Below, piece after piece: positions 46,801-59,592 of a DNA stretch of 64,000 nucleotides. Both the position numbers and the translations under genes were made by a program. Origin of the DNA: Callipepla californica brunnescens (taxonomy: Eukaryota; Chordata; Aves; Galliformes; Odontophoridae); NCBI GenBank assembly GCA_023055505.1, contig JALIRH010000035.1, positions 2,784,382 through 2,848,381 on the forward strand. Direction: 5' to 3'. Position 1 is the stretch's first letter. Each line of letters begins with the position of its first letter. The notes beneath the pieces are model-generated. The model worked only from the letters and a program-made list of their open reading frames with translations. It had not been told where the DNA came from and made no database searches.

Positions 46801-49042
46801 TTTCTCCTATAACATGTCTCATTTACTTGATAGTCTGTAATAGCTGTGGAGGAGCAGGCAGTGCTGAGCAGGTAGCAGCTCCTCGGCCACCTCAGTCATG
46901 AACAGAGCAGCAGGAGCTGTAGCCCCCAAGCTCTGCAGGATGGTGGGGAGCTTTCCATGGCCCTACTGCCTTCTCTTCTCCATCCCATCACCTCAGGGCC
47001 TTGGGTTTTGGTGGAAAGGTGCAAGGGATGGGGGCTGTTGGGTGTCCTGGGAGTGCTGATCACACCACGGGCATGTGGGGGACAGCTTCAGGTGGTGGCT
47101 TTGAGCAGAAGTTGGTGCCACTGAGTGCACGTGTGGGACACGTGTCCAGCACCTGGGGATCACTTCACCTCCACGGTGTTGGGTGGCTTAGAGAGTGAGG
47201 AGCACTGGGTCAGTGAGTTCCCTCTGCTGCTGCTGGGGAGAGTGCAGAGCAGGGATGCTTTCTAACGTGAGAAGGTAAAACTGAGGAACAAATAGAAAAC
47301 AAAGCAAAGCAAAACTCCGGAAGAATTGCCAGAAAGAGCATCTGAGTGACTAACACCCGGGGCCCTTTGGAAAAGCAGCCATTTGCTGAATATAGCTCTG
47401 TTTTTAAATGCCCTGGCTCTACTCTTTGCTCTCCCCCACCCCCTCATCTGGAAACAATCCAGCATTATTCATGCTCGAAAAGGCAGAACTGGCTCTGTGT
47501 GCCCGGGTTGCAGCCGGCACCTGCGGGGATGGTGCAACAGGTTGCTGTCTGCCTGCTTTATTTCAGTATCATTATTATCCTTTCGCATCCATAAGGGAGA
47601 GCAGAGCACGCTGTGCGAGGCAGTGAGGGCAGCGATGGGGCTGCACATCTGCACTTGTTCTGCTTGGTGCAGAATTTCAGGTGCATTAATGCAACGTGGC
47701 ACTGCTTTTTCTTGCACCTCTCATTTGTTATTTTTTTTTTTCCTTTGGATTCTAACAGCAGTCTCCAACCACGGGTTCTGGGCCCTTTGGGTTGGCTGTA
47801 ACATACAGCTGCTTTCCAAGGAAATATGGGGCACAGTCTTTCCCTGTACAGAACACCTTTCCCTGGGTGATAAATCTGAAGGCATTCATTCAGTTAAAAG
47901 CTGAGGGTTTGGAACTGTAAAAAGAGGGGGAAAAAAGCATTGTTTTTATGTGTTTTTCTAGCCAGGAAATGGAGGTGTGAGCACTGAGACCATGTGCTGA
48001 GCAGAAGAGGTTGTGTTGGAGAGCAGCCGGTGCTGACTGCTGTGTGAGGGCACAGGGCTGAGCTCCTCACTGCCTTTGTGCCTTTTTTCTATCAGCCTGG
48101 GCACGACACACGCCTGGTTTGGATTTCAGCCTCAGCCAGCGAATGTGCTCTTTGAGCTGCAGTGGGAAACAGCAAGTAATTATTTACTTACTTGGTGCAA
48201 TTCAGCTGCGCAAGAGCTTCATTAGAACAGCTAGCCTAGGTGATTAGTGAAGGAGGGTGATTTTATTTTCCCTGTCATACTGTCTTTTAATTTGGTGGGG
48301 CTGGGTTCTGCCCTTTGTGTGAGCCCCGGACAGGAGTGTGGGCACAGAAATGGCTGAGCCAGGTTCCCCTTTTGCCATATCATTCCTCAAAGTCCCTCTG
48401 CTCCCACCTTGCTCTGTATTCCCATGAAAGCTGGAGGGAGCTCCGCATCCCACAGAAGGCAGCACTTCTCTTTCAGGCTGAGATGATTCCATTCTTGTGG
48501 CTTTGATGATAATCCCCTCCACTACGGTGCCCCTCTCTGAGGAGCTCTTCCCTCAGGGTATCACAGGTCCCAGATCACATTTGCTCTGTATTAAATTGAG
48601 GCTCTCTCAGGGACTGGAGGTCTTCAAGTCCTTTGGTGTGCATAACTTCAGTGTAGTTGTAGCTCAGCTGTCTGCTCTGCTGCCTTGTTGACCCACTAAG
48701 GATCAGGGCAGGGATGCTGGAGGTGGGTTTCCAAGCTTGGGGCTCCATCCTCACAGCAGAGAGCACCAACTGGAGCTGCCATCACAGCTTGGTCAGGGCT
48801 CCCTAAGGCCATGTGCGTGGCCAGAAGCCTTGAGGGTGCCATAGGCAGCTGATGCTGTGCAGCGGAAGCAGTGCTGCTCTGATGCTCCCATTGCTCCCCC
48901 TCCTGCTGCCAGGTGCTCAGCAGCCAATAAATATTTTGCTCACAACTCACTGGAGGTGGCACCTAACCAGCTGTGTTCCCACTTGGTATGGCAGGAGATT
49001 TATTTGGTTGTCCATTTATAGCTTATTATTTTCTTCTGTCTC

Positions 49043-49055
49043 CCCCCCCCCCCAA
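49043..49055 (+). repeat. C homopolymer
   Basis: About 12 consecutive C residues. Simple sequence. Confidence 0.85.
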
Positions 49056-49429
49056 CTTAATAGCAGTTTACTACCCACCAGGGTATACATTTTCTTCTGA
49101 TTAAGTGCCATTTACCCACTGGCTGCTTGCTCATTTTACTTTTATAGACACATTTACAGCGGCACAGACAGAGGCACCAGCGCTAGGAGCAAGGGTAAGG
49201 AGAACGGAGAGCTGCAGTGCCTTGATTAGATTGGATTCTAATAAAGTTTGCAGCTGAGCTGCATCACGGCCGTGTCTTGCAGCGACAGTGCTCCAGCCTG
49301 GTGGGATGGCAGCAGGATGAGCTCCAGGTCCGGCTGTGTTCTGCACACAAAGCCCTGACCATCAAGGATGGATGGTTTCTGCATCGCTCCGAGCGGGTCT
49401 CTGCAGAGCGAAAAGCGATTTCCCAGCTT

Positions 49430-49575
49430 TCAGCAGCTGCTAATTAGTTGCAGATGATGAGATAATTTATAAAAATTAGGAGCGATTTTCTTCATTGTGC
49501 TAATATCGCTTGGCAATAAAACGGCTCTTCTAAAAGGGTGACTTTTCTCTAATGTAGGGATCAAGGCTAAAAATA
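49430..49575. other. AT-rich candidate conserved non-coding block
   Basis: GCAGCTGCTAATTAGTTGCA GATGATGAGATAATTTATAA is followed by TGTGCTAATATCGCTTGGCA ATAAAACGG. The block combines E-box (CAGCTG, CAGATG) and homeodomain (CTAATTAG) cores in unique sequence, a combination seen in neural enhancers. Conservation was not tested. Confidence 0.3.
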
Positions 49576-50384
49576 TATGTGTACGTCGGGAGCGAGACAG
49601 CACGCTCCTCAGCCACGCGTGCCGAGGTATTGCAGAAGTTCGTCTCGTACCATGAGAATGAATCAAAATAGAAATGTAAATGTGAGCGCCGTGGGGAAGA
49701 GCTGTTGGTTGTGTCACCTTGGTGCAGGGCAGTGTTGTTCTGGTGTGAGTGAGGTCGCTCCTGTCCCCATTCCCCAGCGGTGGTGACTCAGTGCCAGCGT
49801 CATGCGGGAGTGGTGATGGCAGGGAAGGATGAAAGCAGCATTTTGTCTGCTGCTGAAGTGTGTCTGGGGGAGCGGGGTGTGGGATAAAAGGGAAGAGATG
49901 GGAGTAGAGCAGCAGCCTGAGCTGCTCGCCCGTGGGTTTGCTCCGTGTGCTGTTGGCTGAGGGGAGCCATGCTGCTGATGGGCACCGTGTGCACTTCGGT
50001 TGGTTCCAGAGGGAGCTGAGCCCTGACATCTGTCATTCCTGGCTGCTGTGCTGGGATCCGAGCAGAAGGGGCAGTGCTGTTGTGCTTGGAGGAAGGCAGT
50101 GTTCGTTGGGCTGAGGAATGAATTGTCTGCAAACTCTGAAGGTTTCCAAACTCCATCAGGTTTCTAATGATGTTGTCACCATGTTAATCCCTCAGGTGAG
50201 TGGCAGCATTTTGATAGCAGCAAACAGAGGATGTTTCCACGCAGATAACCCAACAGAGAGTTGAACATGAGAGCACGAAGCAATTTGTCTGCTTGGGATG
50301 GGTTGCAGCTTGCAGGCAGGGCTGGGCTCAGCGCTGGGTAGAAGGAAATCTGTGTCCTAAACAGCCCTGAGCCAACCTCAGCTC

Positions 50385-50655
50385 ATGGTGAGCATGTGTC
50401 TGTGCAGAATGGTGGAGTCCCCATCCCTGCAGCCATTTATGAGATATATGGATGTGATGCTTTGGGACATGATTCAGTGTTGGGCTTGGAGTGTTGGGTC
50501 ATGGTTGGGCTTGGAGTGTTGGGTTGTGGTTGGGCTTGGAACATTGGGTCCTGGTTGGGCTTGGAGTGTTGGGTCATGGTTGGGCTTGGAGCGTTGGGTT
50601 GTGGTTGGGCTTGATGATCTTAAGGGTCTTTTCTACATGGTTCTATGATGGTCTC
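50385..50655 (+). mobile_element. CR1 LINE 3' end containing an internal minisatellite
   Basis: The left part (GAATGGTGGAGTCCCCATCC CTGCAGCCATTTATGAGATA TATGGATGTGATGC TTTGGGACATGATTCAGTG) and the right part (TTGATGATCTTAAGGGTCTT TTCTACATGGTTCTATGATGG) are the ordinary CR1 sequence in order. Between them the 'gtgttgggttgatggttgggct' segment, normally present once, is repeated as a 25-bp array. Confidence 0.9.
50476..50610 (+). repeat. 25-bp minisatellite, five full copies, grown inside CR1
   Basis: Five exact-length units run from 50486 to 50610 (50486, 50511, 50536, 50561, 50586), with a partial copy before. Unit 4 is identical to unit 1, and unit 5 differs from unit 2 by one base; unit 3 is distinct. 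The pattern 1-2-3-1-2 implies a later 75-bp higher-order duplication. Confidence 0.95.
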
Positions 50656-50882
50656 ATTTGTCAGAGGGTTGACACGTTGAGCTCAAAGGATGTTCTGAGT
50701 GCAGAAAGTTTTCATGTTTTAAGGCACTGGGCAGGCTCGGAGAAAAGCACTTAGGAGTTATTAAGTACCTAACCAACATTGCTTTCAGAAGTTCCCTAAC
50801 CTGAGAGTAGCTGAAGGCTGGGAAGCTATTAGTGGGAGTTATTGGATGGACTTTGGGTTTGACGGTAACATTTGTTCTCATG

Positions 50883-51000
50883 GTCTAGATGTGAAGCGGA
50901 GGCACAGAGAAAATGAAAGGAACTGCCTGTGGCAAGCTCTCAAATTAACACCTGCATCTCCCAAGCCCCGGACTGGTGTACTGTCCATCATGGCTATGAG
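50883..51000 (-). mobile_element. MIR-like SINE remnant, reverse orientation
   Basis: AGATGTGAAGCGGAGGCACA GAGAAAATGAAAGG, then CCTGTGGCAAGCTCTCAAAT, then CCCCGGACTGGTGTACTGTC CATCATGGCTATG follow the reverse of the MIR core and tRNA-derived head ('gatgaggaaactgaggcacagagaggttaag...gtccgtgctcttaaccactacgctat'). Confidence 0.5.
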
Positions 51001-52669
51001 GGGCTGAGATCCTCACGGAGCTGTGTCTGCAGTGCTGGAGCAAAGGGATAGGCAGATCCAGCAGGTGCAGTGAGCATAGGGCTGCACTCCCAGGAAATCA
51101 TTCCCAGGTTTTGTGGAAGTGGAATTGCTTTAATCTGAAGTTTAGGTGGTGGTTGTTCTTTTTGTGTACGTGAAAAAGCATCCTTCTCCTGTTTCCGCAG
51201 TTCCGCGTTCATTTCTTGCTTTTAAAGCCATCCTTAAATATCTTCTTCATCTCTAAGTGATTTTCTTCTGCGCTTTATGGTGGAGCTATCTTGCTCCCCC
51301 CATCTCTCCCTGCGTTGCATTTAGTTGCTGCTTTTCTAGGAATGCTGTTACGCTCCTTCAGCCTCTATGTAGACATTGATACATAATTCTTCGCAGCGTT
51401 TTATTCGCCTCCCTTGGATCCCTACTAATTTAAACATCTGGTTTATAGCTGTGGGTGCCTGGCTTTATCTTCCTGTGTATACACGTAGCTCTGTGAGCCC
51501 AACCTGAGCGAGACTCCATTAGGAGGAGTTATGTCCTGGCCCAGTCTTTCCTCTGATACACCATTGAATCATTCCTTATTGCATGTCCTTTTGCAATTCA
51601 GTCTCTCTTCAGCCTTGTTTTTCAAACCACGATCCTTCTGGTGGCACTGCCTTGGAATGTCGGGTGGGATACCCAGGCTTGCTGTCAGGTCTTTCTTTGT
51701 GTTTTTCAGTCACAAAGGCTTCATCAGCCCCTGCCTCAGGCATGATGCAGCTCTGCCATGTGTTTGCAGGAGGCTTGTGCAAAATGGATGGAGTCATCCT
51801 CTTTATATATACTGAGCTCAGGAGGATCTTATCACCTAACGTGCTTCTTTCTCAGTACAGACTCGTCATCCTTCTGCTGCCATGATGCTTTGCATAAGGG
51901 AGAAGACTCTGTTGTCATAACTCATCGCTGTGCAGTGGCGAGCGTCAGTTTTTGTCAGGGTCAGCACAGTGTGAGTGTTTCTGTGCTTTGCAGAGTGCTT
52001 TCAGACCAAAGGGCCTCACCGAAAGGAGGTGGGTCGGAGCAACTGCTGTGTGTTCAAATGGGGGAAAAAGTGGTAGTGAGGAGGCAGCTGATTTTGGGTG
52101 TATTCATTTCCCAGAGAAATGCTGGGAGCTGCTCACACTGAGCTGTGGGTCCAGAGAGAGCAGCAGTGGGAGTGATGAAGCAGAGTGATGAGGAGGGACC
52201 CGGCCCATCTCTCATTAGCAAATGCTGCTTGCTTTTCAGAATAAAACACCACAACGCCTTAGTCCCCTTGCCCTTCGGGTCAATAAAATGAGCACTTACT
52301 AATGCGTGAATCAGAGACTCCACAACTTTATTACACGTGTAAAATCAATTGCCATTATCTAGCTCTCTTTCTATTGATCCGTGCTGCAGTGTGTCAACAT
52401 GTGCTGGGAGCAGACCGTGCTCCACTTTAATGCGTCCACGTGCAGTTGTGCTGAGGCCCGTTGGAAGATGCACGGAGGATGTTGGTCTCTCTGGGTGGGT
52501 TGGGCTGCTCGCAGGTATTTCCCATGTCTGCACACCCTGAGCAGCAGTGGGCCCTGAGTCAGCACACGCTGAGCACAGAAGTCAGTTTGCAATGCAGAAG
52601 GCCAGGCAGCCTTTTGAGAAGGGTTACTGAGAGGAATTTGTAGCTTCCAGACCGCCGCTGGGAGCCTTG

Positions 52670-52755
52670 GATGGAAATGGCAACGTAGCTAATAAGGCCT
52701 AATTGGCTATTAAAGGAGGAAGCAGCCCCAGAGATGCAAAGGGCCAATTAACCCT
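52670..52755. other. AT-rich motif cluster, possible regulatory block
   Basis: GTAGCTAATAAGGCCTAATT GGCTATTAAAGG and GGGCCAATTAACCCTGGG lie within 85 bases. They contain homeodomain-type and CCAAT-like cores in unique sequence. Weak evidence. Confidence 0.2.
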
Positions 52756-53699
52756 GGGAGCATGGCACCACTGCTGTGCAGCGGTGTGTGCAGGAGCTCT
52801 GAGAAGTGGGTACAGGAAAGGAGCAGCAGGAACTGGCTCAGAATGCTTCAGGCACACGGCAAGGGAAGCACTGCTCTTGTGGCTGGGTGAGTGCTGAGCA
52901 TCCTTTGGAGACAAAGCATCTTGGGGGTGTGTTGAGCTCTCAGGAGCTGGCTGGGATGGACCCACGGGGATGGGAAGCCTCGTTCTGTGTGTGGGTGCTG
53001 TTGGCTGAGATGGCTTTGGGAGCACAAAGGCTGCTGAAGGGAATGGGGGCTGGGGAGCTCCAGCAGTCACTGTGCCTCCAAACCCCTTCTGAGATCAGGG
53101 CCGTGGGGAGCACTGGTATGATACAGGCTTGTCACTGACTAAACAAATTGCTTCTAATGGTTTTGTCCTCTAATTGATACCAGTCTGTCTTATTAAAGGC
53201 AAACAGATGTACTTAGCATTGCATAAGTAGCTACCTTTTTTAATTGCCTGTTGTTTTGTTTTTTTTTTCTGCAAGGAGAGTGCAGACAAAGGGTTGGGTT
53301 CATGGGGAACTGGGAGCTGAGATGGGCACATATTGAAGCCCACTGCCTTCTGAACTTTGTTACCTTGGGCTGGTGGTATGTGTTGTCTTCTTTCTCTCCC
53401 ATCTGTTAATTTTCCAACTTCCAATTTCTGTGTTTTTGCTGCTCTGAACTTGGACCATTACGTATTGCTGTGAGTTCTATCCAAGCTGGGGATGGGTTGG
53501 ATAGCAGGGCTCGGCTTGCTGGCCTGGGGGAGCAGCAGTGGTGATGTTCTCTGCCTCTTGATTGGCCTCTCACGCTGTAGAAAGTAGACTTAGGTGCCTA
53601 TGGGGTTGGCCCTGTGACACATCCGTGGTTTGGTCCTTTCCAGTGGAAGAAATAACACTGGTGTACCACTAATAGCTTCTCACTGTAGTTCTCCACAAA

Positions 53700-53716
53700 A
53701 GAAAAAAAAAAAAAAA
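53700..53716 (+). repeat. A homopolymer
   Basis: A run of about 15 A residues after AAAAG. Simple sequence. Confidence 0.85.
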
Positions 53717-54096
53717 GCCCTGCTGAGCAGAAGGAAGGAGTTGTCCCCATTTCCTGATGGTCCCCAAGGACATTTCTCGTGTCATGTCATGTTCGGGGAG
53801 CAGATGGAGTGAAGATCCACTGCTGACCTAAGCGGAATAGACAAAACTGATTTGCTGCTTTAAACCTCTCTCACCATCTTAAATTCTGTGCGGGTCAGGA
53901 GTCTTCTGCTGATGGGATGTGCAGTGGTTTGGAAGTGAAGCAGCCCGAGCTGAGGGCACAGACTTGCATCCTTAGCCTGAGCACTGCAGCTCTGTTATGA
54001 ACGCTCTTGCATTGATGTGTGCACGTGCAGAGAGCTGTGTTTGGGTTCTGTGCTGCACTCTGGGCACACAGGGGCCAACGCAGTGCTGTGCTCCAA

Positions 54097-54143
54097 GCCC
54101 CCATGGCCCTTGGGGTCTGCACAGGCCCCCATGGCCCTTGGGT
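54097..54143 (+). repeat. 28-bp tandem duplication
   Basis: GCCCCCATGGCCCTTGGG occurs at 54097 and again at 54125, a two-copy tandem with a 28-base period. Confidence 0.85.
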
Positions 54144-55709
54144 TTTGGGATGTGGGGGCAGGCAGCCTTCCATCTGGACTCACATACGAAAGAGACAAAA
54201 GCTGCTTTTAGCCAAATAGCCCGAAGTGCTCTGCTGAAACCATTTCTGTTATCCTTTATCTGCCTCAAAGGAACACTTAAAAAATTATTGTGCCCATAGT
54301 GGGTAACCTGATGAGCCTAATTTGGTGCTATGAAAACACAGGCTCGTCGAGCTTTCCGCTCCATGTTCTGGATGATTAGGAGCACTTCCCCTGCTGGCTT
54401 TTGCCCGCTGTGCAGTGTTGCGTGTGCTCGAACACCCTATGGTGAGCAGGAGGTGTCTGTGCATGCATGTTTTGGCTAAACTGATAGCCAGTTCAGCAGA
54501 GAATAGGATGCAGCATCTCTAGCTGTAAGAGTGCTCACCTCGCTTGTTCCCTGCCCACAGGCAACAAGGAGCCTTCGCTGCCCCACTGGGCTGCTCCCAG
54601 TGCTCCCTTGCTGATGCCACCGCTGCGTGTCCTATTGGTGCATGCACTTCTCAGCTGTGGGAGAAAGGGACAGAAGCACAACGGAATCTGGCTGAGGTTT
54701 TCACCTAGGCAGCAACAAACTGGTGGCTGCTGTTGGGTCAGTTATCCAAGCTGGGAACTTGCTGCTTCTCCAGCAACAGCTCTGTTTGGGGGAGATGGGA
54801 ATGGCTTGGTTGTAGCGTTGTTGCAAATTGAACTTGCATCCAGCTGGTGTGCTACTGGAAACGAGCATCTAGGGATGAAAAACAGCTGCAAAACAGAATC
54901 CCTGGTGCTGCAGTAGCCTCTGCCCGAGTGTACAAATCCCTGCCCACCGTGGAGGTGTGGGCAGCAGCTCACAGCAATATCCTTCCCCATGTTCCCACCC
55001 AAGCTGTCCCAGGGTGAGCATTCACGTGCTGATGAGCCTATCATCTGTCCTGCCGATAGCTTAAACCAAACCTGACCTGTCTGAAAGCTGCACAAACCTC
55101 TTAGAGAGAAGGAGGTGTTCACAGGATGCCTCCAACCCAACAGAAGGCTCTGCTGAGCACCGGGTGCTGTGTTCAGAGGGGTGATGCAGGTGGCTGTGCC
55201 AGAGCAGTAATGCACGGGGTGTGGGCTGTGGGTGGTTTGTTCAGGCAGTTAAGCGACCAATAAAGGGGAATTGGTAGAACTGTCTAATGTCATTACAGCA
55301 AGATGGGAATAAATGGGGTTTCATTAGATCTTGTTTTGAAGTGGGAGACTGTCATTTTCTGATGGAAAGCCGAGATGACAGGGAGCACTGGTATTTGAAG
55401 TGCCTTTTTTAAGAATGACCTGCTCTGCCTTGTTGACATCAAACATATGTATGCGGAAAGAGAGCACCAGTTTGTTCTTTCTGGTGTGGCAGAAAATGAG
55501 ATGCTCCATTTTTAGCCTCAAGTTTCCTATCAAAGCATTCCGTGAGGGAGGGGACAAAACCTGGGGTAAAAAGGCATCCCTGGATTAGCCCAGTCCTTGG
55601 CCAACCCGTAGCAGTGGGTCTGAGCTGTATGGATGGCTTCCTGCAGTGCAGTGTTCTCCTTCTCCTCAGGAGATGAAATCTGGAAGGCCATGGGTAGGAA
55701 AGCACTGAA

Positions 55710-55722
55710 GGGGGGGGGGGGA
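55710..55722 (+). repeat. G homopolymer
   Basis: About 12 consecutive G residues. Simple sequence. Confidence 0.85.
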
Positions 55723-55779
55723 CAGCAAAGGGATGGCCCGGGTTCTGTTCTAGCAAACACGGCATGCCATCAAATGACT

Positions 55780-56030
55780 TAATGCTTATGGAAAATGTAG
55801 CAAATGAGTGATGTTGCAGGCAGGGTAATTGTTTGGAGGACTGGCGTTTGGTGTAGGAAAAGATTTAGAGGGAGCTTTCAGTAAATACAGGAGAAATTGT
55901 TCCTGAAGTTCGGGGCCAAGATTTGGCAGCTGAGATTATAAAAAGGGAGCGCTTGCTTTATGTGTTTTAAGGAAATGAAATAATTCTTCAGGCTGTCTTT
56001 CACTTAATTGAATACAACGTGAAGGGCTGG
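55780..56030. other. AT-rich candidate conserved non-coding block
   Basis: Unique sequence with ATGACTTAATGCTTATGG, GCAAATGAGTGATG, GGGTAATTGTTTGG, GAAATAATTC and CACTTAATTGAATACAACG. No repeat signature is present. Enhancer-like composition only. Confidence 0.25.
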
Positions 56031-57779
56031 GTCGAAAATCTGTGTTCTGCAGACAAGCAGAACAAGCAGCACCTCACCAAGGCTGCTCGTAGCAACCAGC
56101 CCTGGTCATTAACCTACAGAGGGCTGAAGAGGACCTTCTGCATCCCTGCGGGTGTGATCCCATGTAAATAGGATTTGTTTCCCTTTCTGTGCTGTTACAG
56201 CCATTAAATAATTCAGTCCTCTGGCGATCCCCAGGGTAAGTGCCAGGCTTTCTGGAGCTCATCGTGCACAGCAATGCTCGCTTCTCTGATCCATGGGTGC
56301 TTTCCTGAGAGCTGGATTACACCATCTCCTGCTCCCAGGTCAGGTAGGCAAGTGGGAGACCCTTAGTGATGGGCTGGCTTTGTTCTAGTCCCTAACTGGG
56401 ATTTGGGGCTGCCAAGAAGAGCATGGTTGTGTAAAGTAATGATCCCATCTTCTTGATCCCTTGCTCCATCCCGTCATCTCTGTTCTTCAGCAGCACCTTT
56501 TCCGTGGGGTTAAATCAAAGTGCAAAGCTCCAGTTGGCCAAGTCAGTGTCTCCTGCTAACGACCAGGGCAAATTTTGTGCTGTAAATTGGATGCCATCAA
56601 ACATCGGCTTCTGACCCTTGATCCCTGGGGCTTTTAGCCCTGGGGGTGTCTGGGTGGGTGCAGAAGATGAGTCTCCTTAACAGGAGCTCAGCTTGGGCCA
56701 AACGCACAACAAGCTGCCACCTGGGGCTCTTGTAAAGTAAAGGTGTGTGGACCACTTTGGCTTCCAGATGGGCATCCTCTTGTCAGCATGGAGAGGGTGG
56801 TTCATGTTGAGGATACGGAGCCTGGGTCCATGTCCCAGCTGTGTCAGGGTGGAGACTGGGGCTGCGCACAGCTATTCAAGCCCTAGGAGGCTCCAGGAAG
56901 CCGTGGGGTGCTGGTCCTGCAGCTGACATATCCCACCCCGCACCCTCTTTGCCCACATTTGGGAGCCAGGAGTGCCGTGCTGAGCCCTGGGTGCTGCCAC
57001 GCTGATTAATGCTGCAGCAGGGCTTGTTGTGCTGGAAAGGAACCTTTACTCCAGGGACATTAAATATTAATAGCAGCAATAGAGACACAGATAAACAAGA
57101 GCGAGTTATAAACTGTTCATTTTGAGGGCAGCGGTGTTAACGCCGGCAGGGCTGTGTTACAGGCAGCTTGGGAACACGGGCCAAAGGCTGGTGCTACGTG
57201 TAAATCCCTGCGTGCCCACCTCTCAACTGTGCCCTGCAGCAAAGCCTCCCTAGCACACCAGGTCCCCCTGCAGAGGGGTGGTGAAGGGATGATCTCTTTA
57301 ACCCTACAGCAGCACTTCTGCTTGGGCTGAGCTCCCCCATCGGCCATTGTCAATGCATTGTGTTTTCTCATTCTGCTTCAGTGCATCTGCTCCATTCGGG
57401 GCTTAGTTCTGCAGAAATGAAGCATCTTCAGCCTTGCAGCTCATCCGGTTGTGTTCAAATCAAGCAGGGTTTCAATCTTAGCAATCAGTGGTGGATGCTT
57501 CTGGTGCTTGGTGTGCAATGCGGCAGCCACCACCAACCTCTGGGAGCTGGGCATGGGAGGAAAACACCAGATGTTTCCAGACCAGACTGAGAAGCAAGAA
57601 CCAGCGTTGTGTTTGCTGATGAGGTGAACCAGTTTTCAGGTAAGGTGGGATTGGAAACTCTTATTTTGGTAATGCAAACTGTTATTGTCTGAACTCAGGC
57701 TGCCATCATGTATAACTTGTCAACGTGTCAACTACTATAGTTTGCAATGGAGTCTTCTTCCCTTGGGGTGGGACAGGGA

Positions 57780-57945
57780 AAGCTGCCCAGGGGGCACTGT
57801 CCCTGGAAGAGTTGCAGAGTGGTGGGGATGTAACACTGAGGGTCGTGATCACTGGACATGGTGAGGTGTGTTTGGGTTGGGTTTTGGGATCTGAGAGGTC
57901 TTCTCCAACCTTAATGAGTCTATTGATGTGGAAACTGGTACTGAA
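57780..57945 (+). mobile_element. CR1 LINE 3' end
   Basis: AAAGCTGCCCAGGGGGCACT, then GTCCCTGGAAGAGTTGCAGA GTGGTGGGGATGTAACACTG AGGG, then GGTTTTGGGATCTGAGAGGT CTTCTCCAACCTTAATGAGT CTATTGATG follow the CR1 tail in order over 165 bases. Confidence 0.9.
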
Positions 57946-58167
57946 TGCGGACACCTCTCTGTGAGCATATGGAGCAGACTGGCTGCGGGCACACAGAGCA
58001 AAAGTAATTGTTGTTAACGCCAAAGGAAACCAACCCCAACCAACGGGAAATGAACAATAAAATGAGCTCTGCTCTGCCATCCGCAGGCTGACCAGTGGGG
58101 TTTAAAATCCCCTCTTAATAATGCATTCAGCAGCTAGGAACATCAGAATGGAAATCCAATGTTTTAA

Positions 58168-58190
58168 TATTAAAAAAAAAAAAAAAAAGT
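58168..58190 (+). repeat. A homopolymer
   Basis: A run of about 18 A residues in AT-rich intron sequence (58100-58260) that itself may be conserved non-coding DNA. Confidence 0.85.
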
Positions 58191-58489
58191 AATAATCAGG
58201 CAAATAAATCTTTGTTTAAAAATTTGCTCCACCTGTGAGAGAATTATATTCAGTTTCTTTCTCCAGCGCCCGTGGGGCAAATGCATAATTTAATCTTTGG
58301 ATTTTTGCATGGCCAGACTCAATACAATCCAGTGATGTTTGTACAGCTCTTCTCAAACATTCTGCCGTGGAGAAGAGGAGGCAGAGCTCTCTGGTTCGGG
58401 TTCCATGCAGCCCTGGTATGTGCTGTTCTCATTTGGCACTCGCCAAAGCCCTGTCCAGGTTTCTACACTGATCTTGAGAGTTAATGTAC

Positions 58490-58605
58490 TGCCCCCACTG
58501 ACACCAGATGTAGCCCTGGGTGTCCCCGTTCATTGCAGAATAGTTGGACCAGGTGGCCTTTAAGGGTTCCTTCCAACTCAAACCTCTCTGAGCTGCTGAG
58601 ACCTA
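58490..58605 (+). mobile_element. CR1 LINE 3' end
   Basis: CCCCGTTCATTGCAGAATAG TTGGACCAGGTGGCCTTTAA GGGTTCCTTCCAACTCAAAC C is a clear CR1 tail, about 550 bases downstream of another + strand CR1 end. Confidence 0.85.
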
Positions 58606-59592
58606 TTAGAATTTGCCATGGCACAACGTGGCACGGACCCCATGGCACAATGGATGGGGAGAAGAGCATTGCAGAGAATTGAGTTCAGAAAACGGCCCTC
58701 GTCACTTTATATTTATGTCATTAATTCACTCTTCAGTGATAACTGGCCATCGTACAAGGCCCCCGTCATCTCTTCTGGTTCGAGCACTTTACTGCAGTTT
58801 GCCTTCACCTGATTTATGGCGGTGGTGCTTTAGGGTAATTGAGACTGCAGCGGTTTCCTAGAGAAATCCTGAAGGATGCTTTGGAGGATGGTGGGGGTGG
58901 GGGGTGGTGAAGGGTACAAACAGGTTTTTCCCTCGCTGCCTGCAGTGCTGGCAGGAACATCTGGAGGTCGCTGGTGCAGAAACGCAGGATAAAGCTCCCC
59001 GTCTCTTCTCAAGTGAGACAGCTTAAAAGGGTGAGAAAAATATGGAGCCGGGTGTTTGGCTAATGCTCGCTTTCAGTGTTATCGTTATTCCTCCCAGAAT
59101 GGTTTTGGTGGCGTGGCTGGAGATGGATGGAGCGTTGTGAGCGTTGTGATGGGAGTTCAGCACGCGGAGTCAGAGGGAAAAGGCAGTGAATCTCTGGGAA
59201 GTGCACTTCAGCCAAGCTCCTACACGGGCAACAGATGCTGCTCTGGTTTAACTGTTGATTTTTATCAATCCACGTCGCCCTTGTTTGGACGTGTTGGTAA
59301 ATTGCTGCTCTTTATAGCTGCAGTTGCAGCACGTGGGTAGGCCAGCTTCCTGCTGGGGACTGCATGGATGCAGCAGGGAGAGTGGTGGGAGACCTCAGCA
59401 TTGAACTGTGGGCACCAAAACGAACCAACCCCATGAGGATCGTGGCTTGTGTGCTCACTTTATGTCCAGCAAGGACAAAGGAATGCACAGTGCAGAAGTC
59501 TTTGGCATTTCCAGGCTCTGCTGTCACCTTTCTGTGCGCCCAGTGTTTGCTTCAGGAGCTCCAAGGACCCAACCTTCCCTTCAGGGTTCAGC

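Noticed and set aside
49430..50029. A 199-codon minus-strand open frame
   Set aside because: It begins in C/T-rich intron sequence, has no recognisable domain and ends in the AT-rich candidate regulatory block.
50396..50648. Open frame encoding a repeated GLECWVMVGLGVLGCGWA-like peptide
   Set aside because: It is translation of the 25-bp minisatellite inside a CR1 fragment and not a gene.
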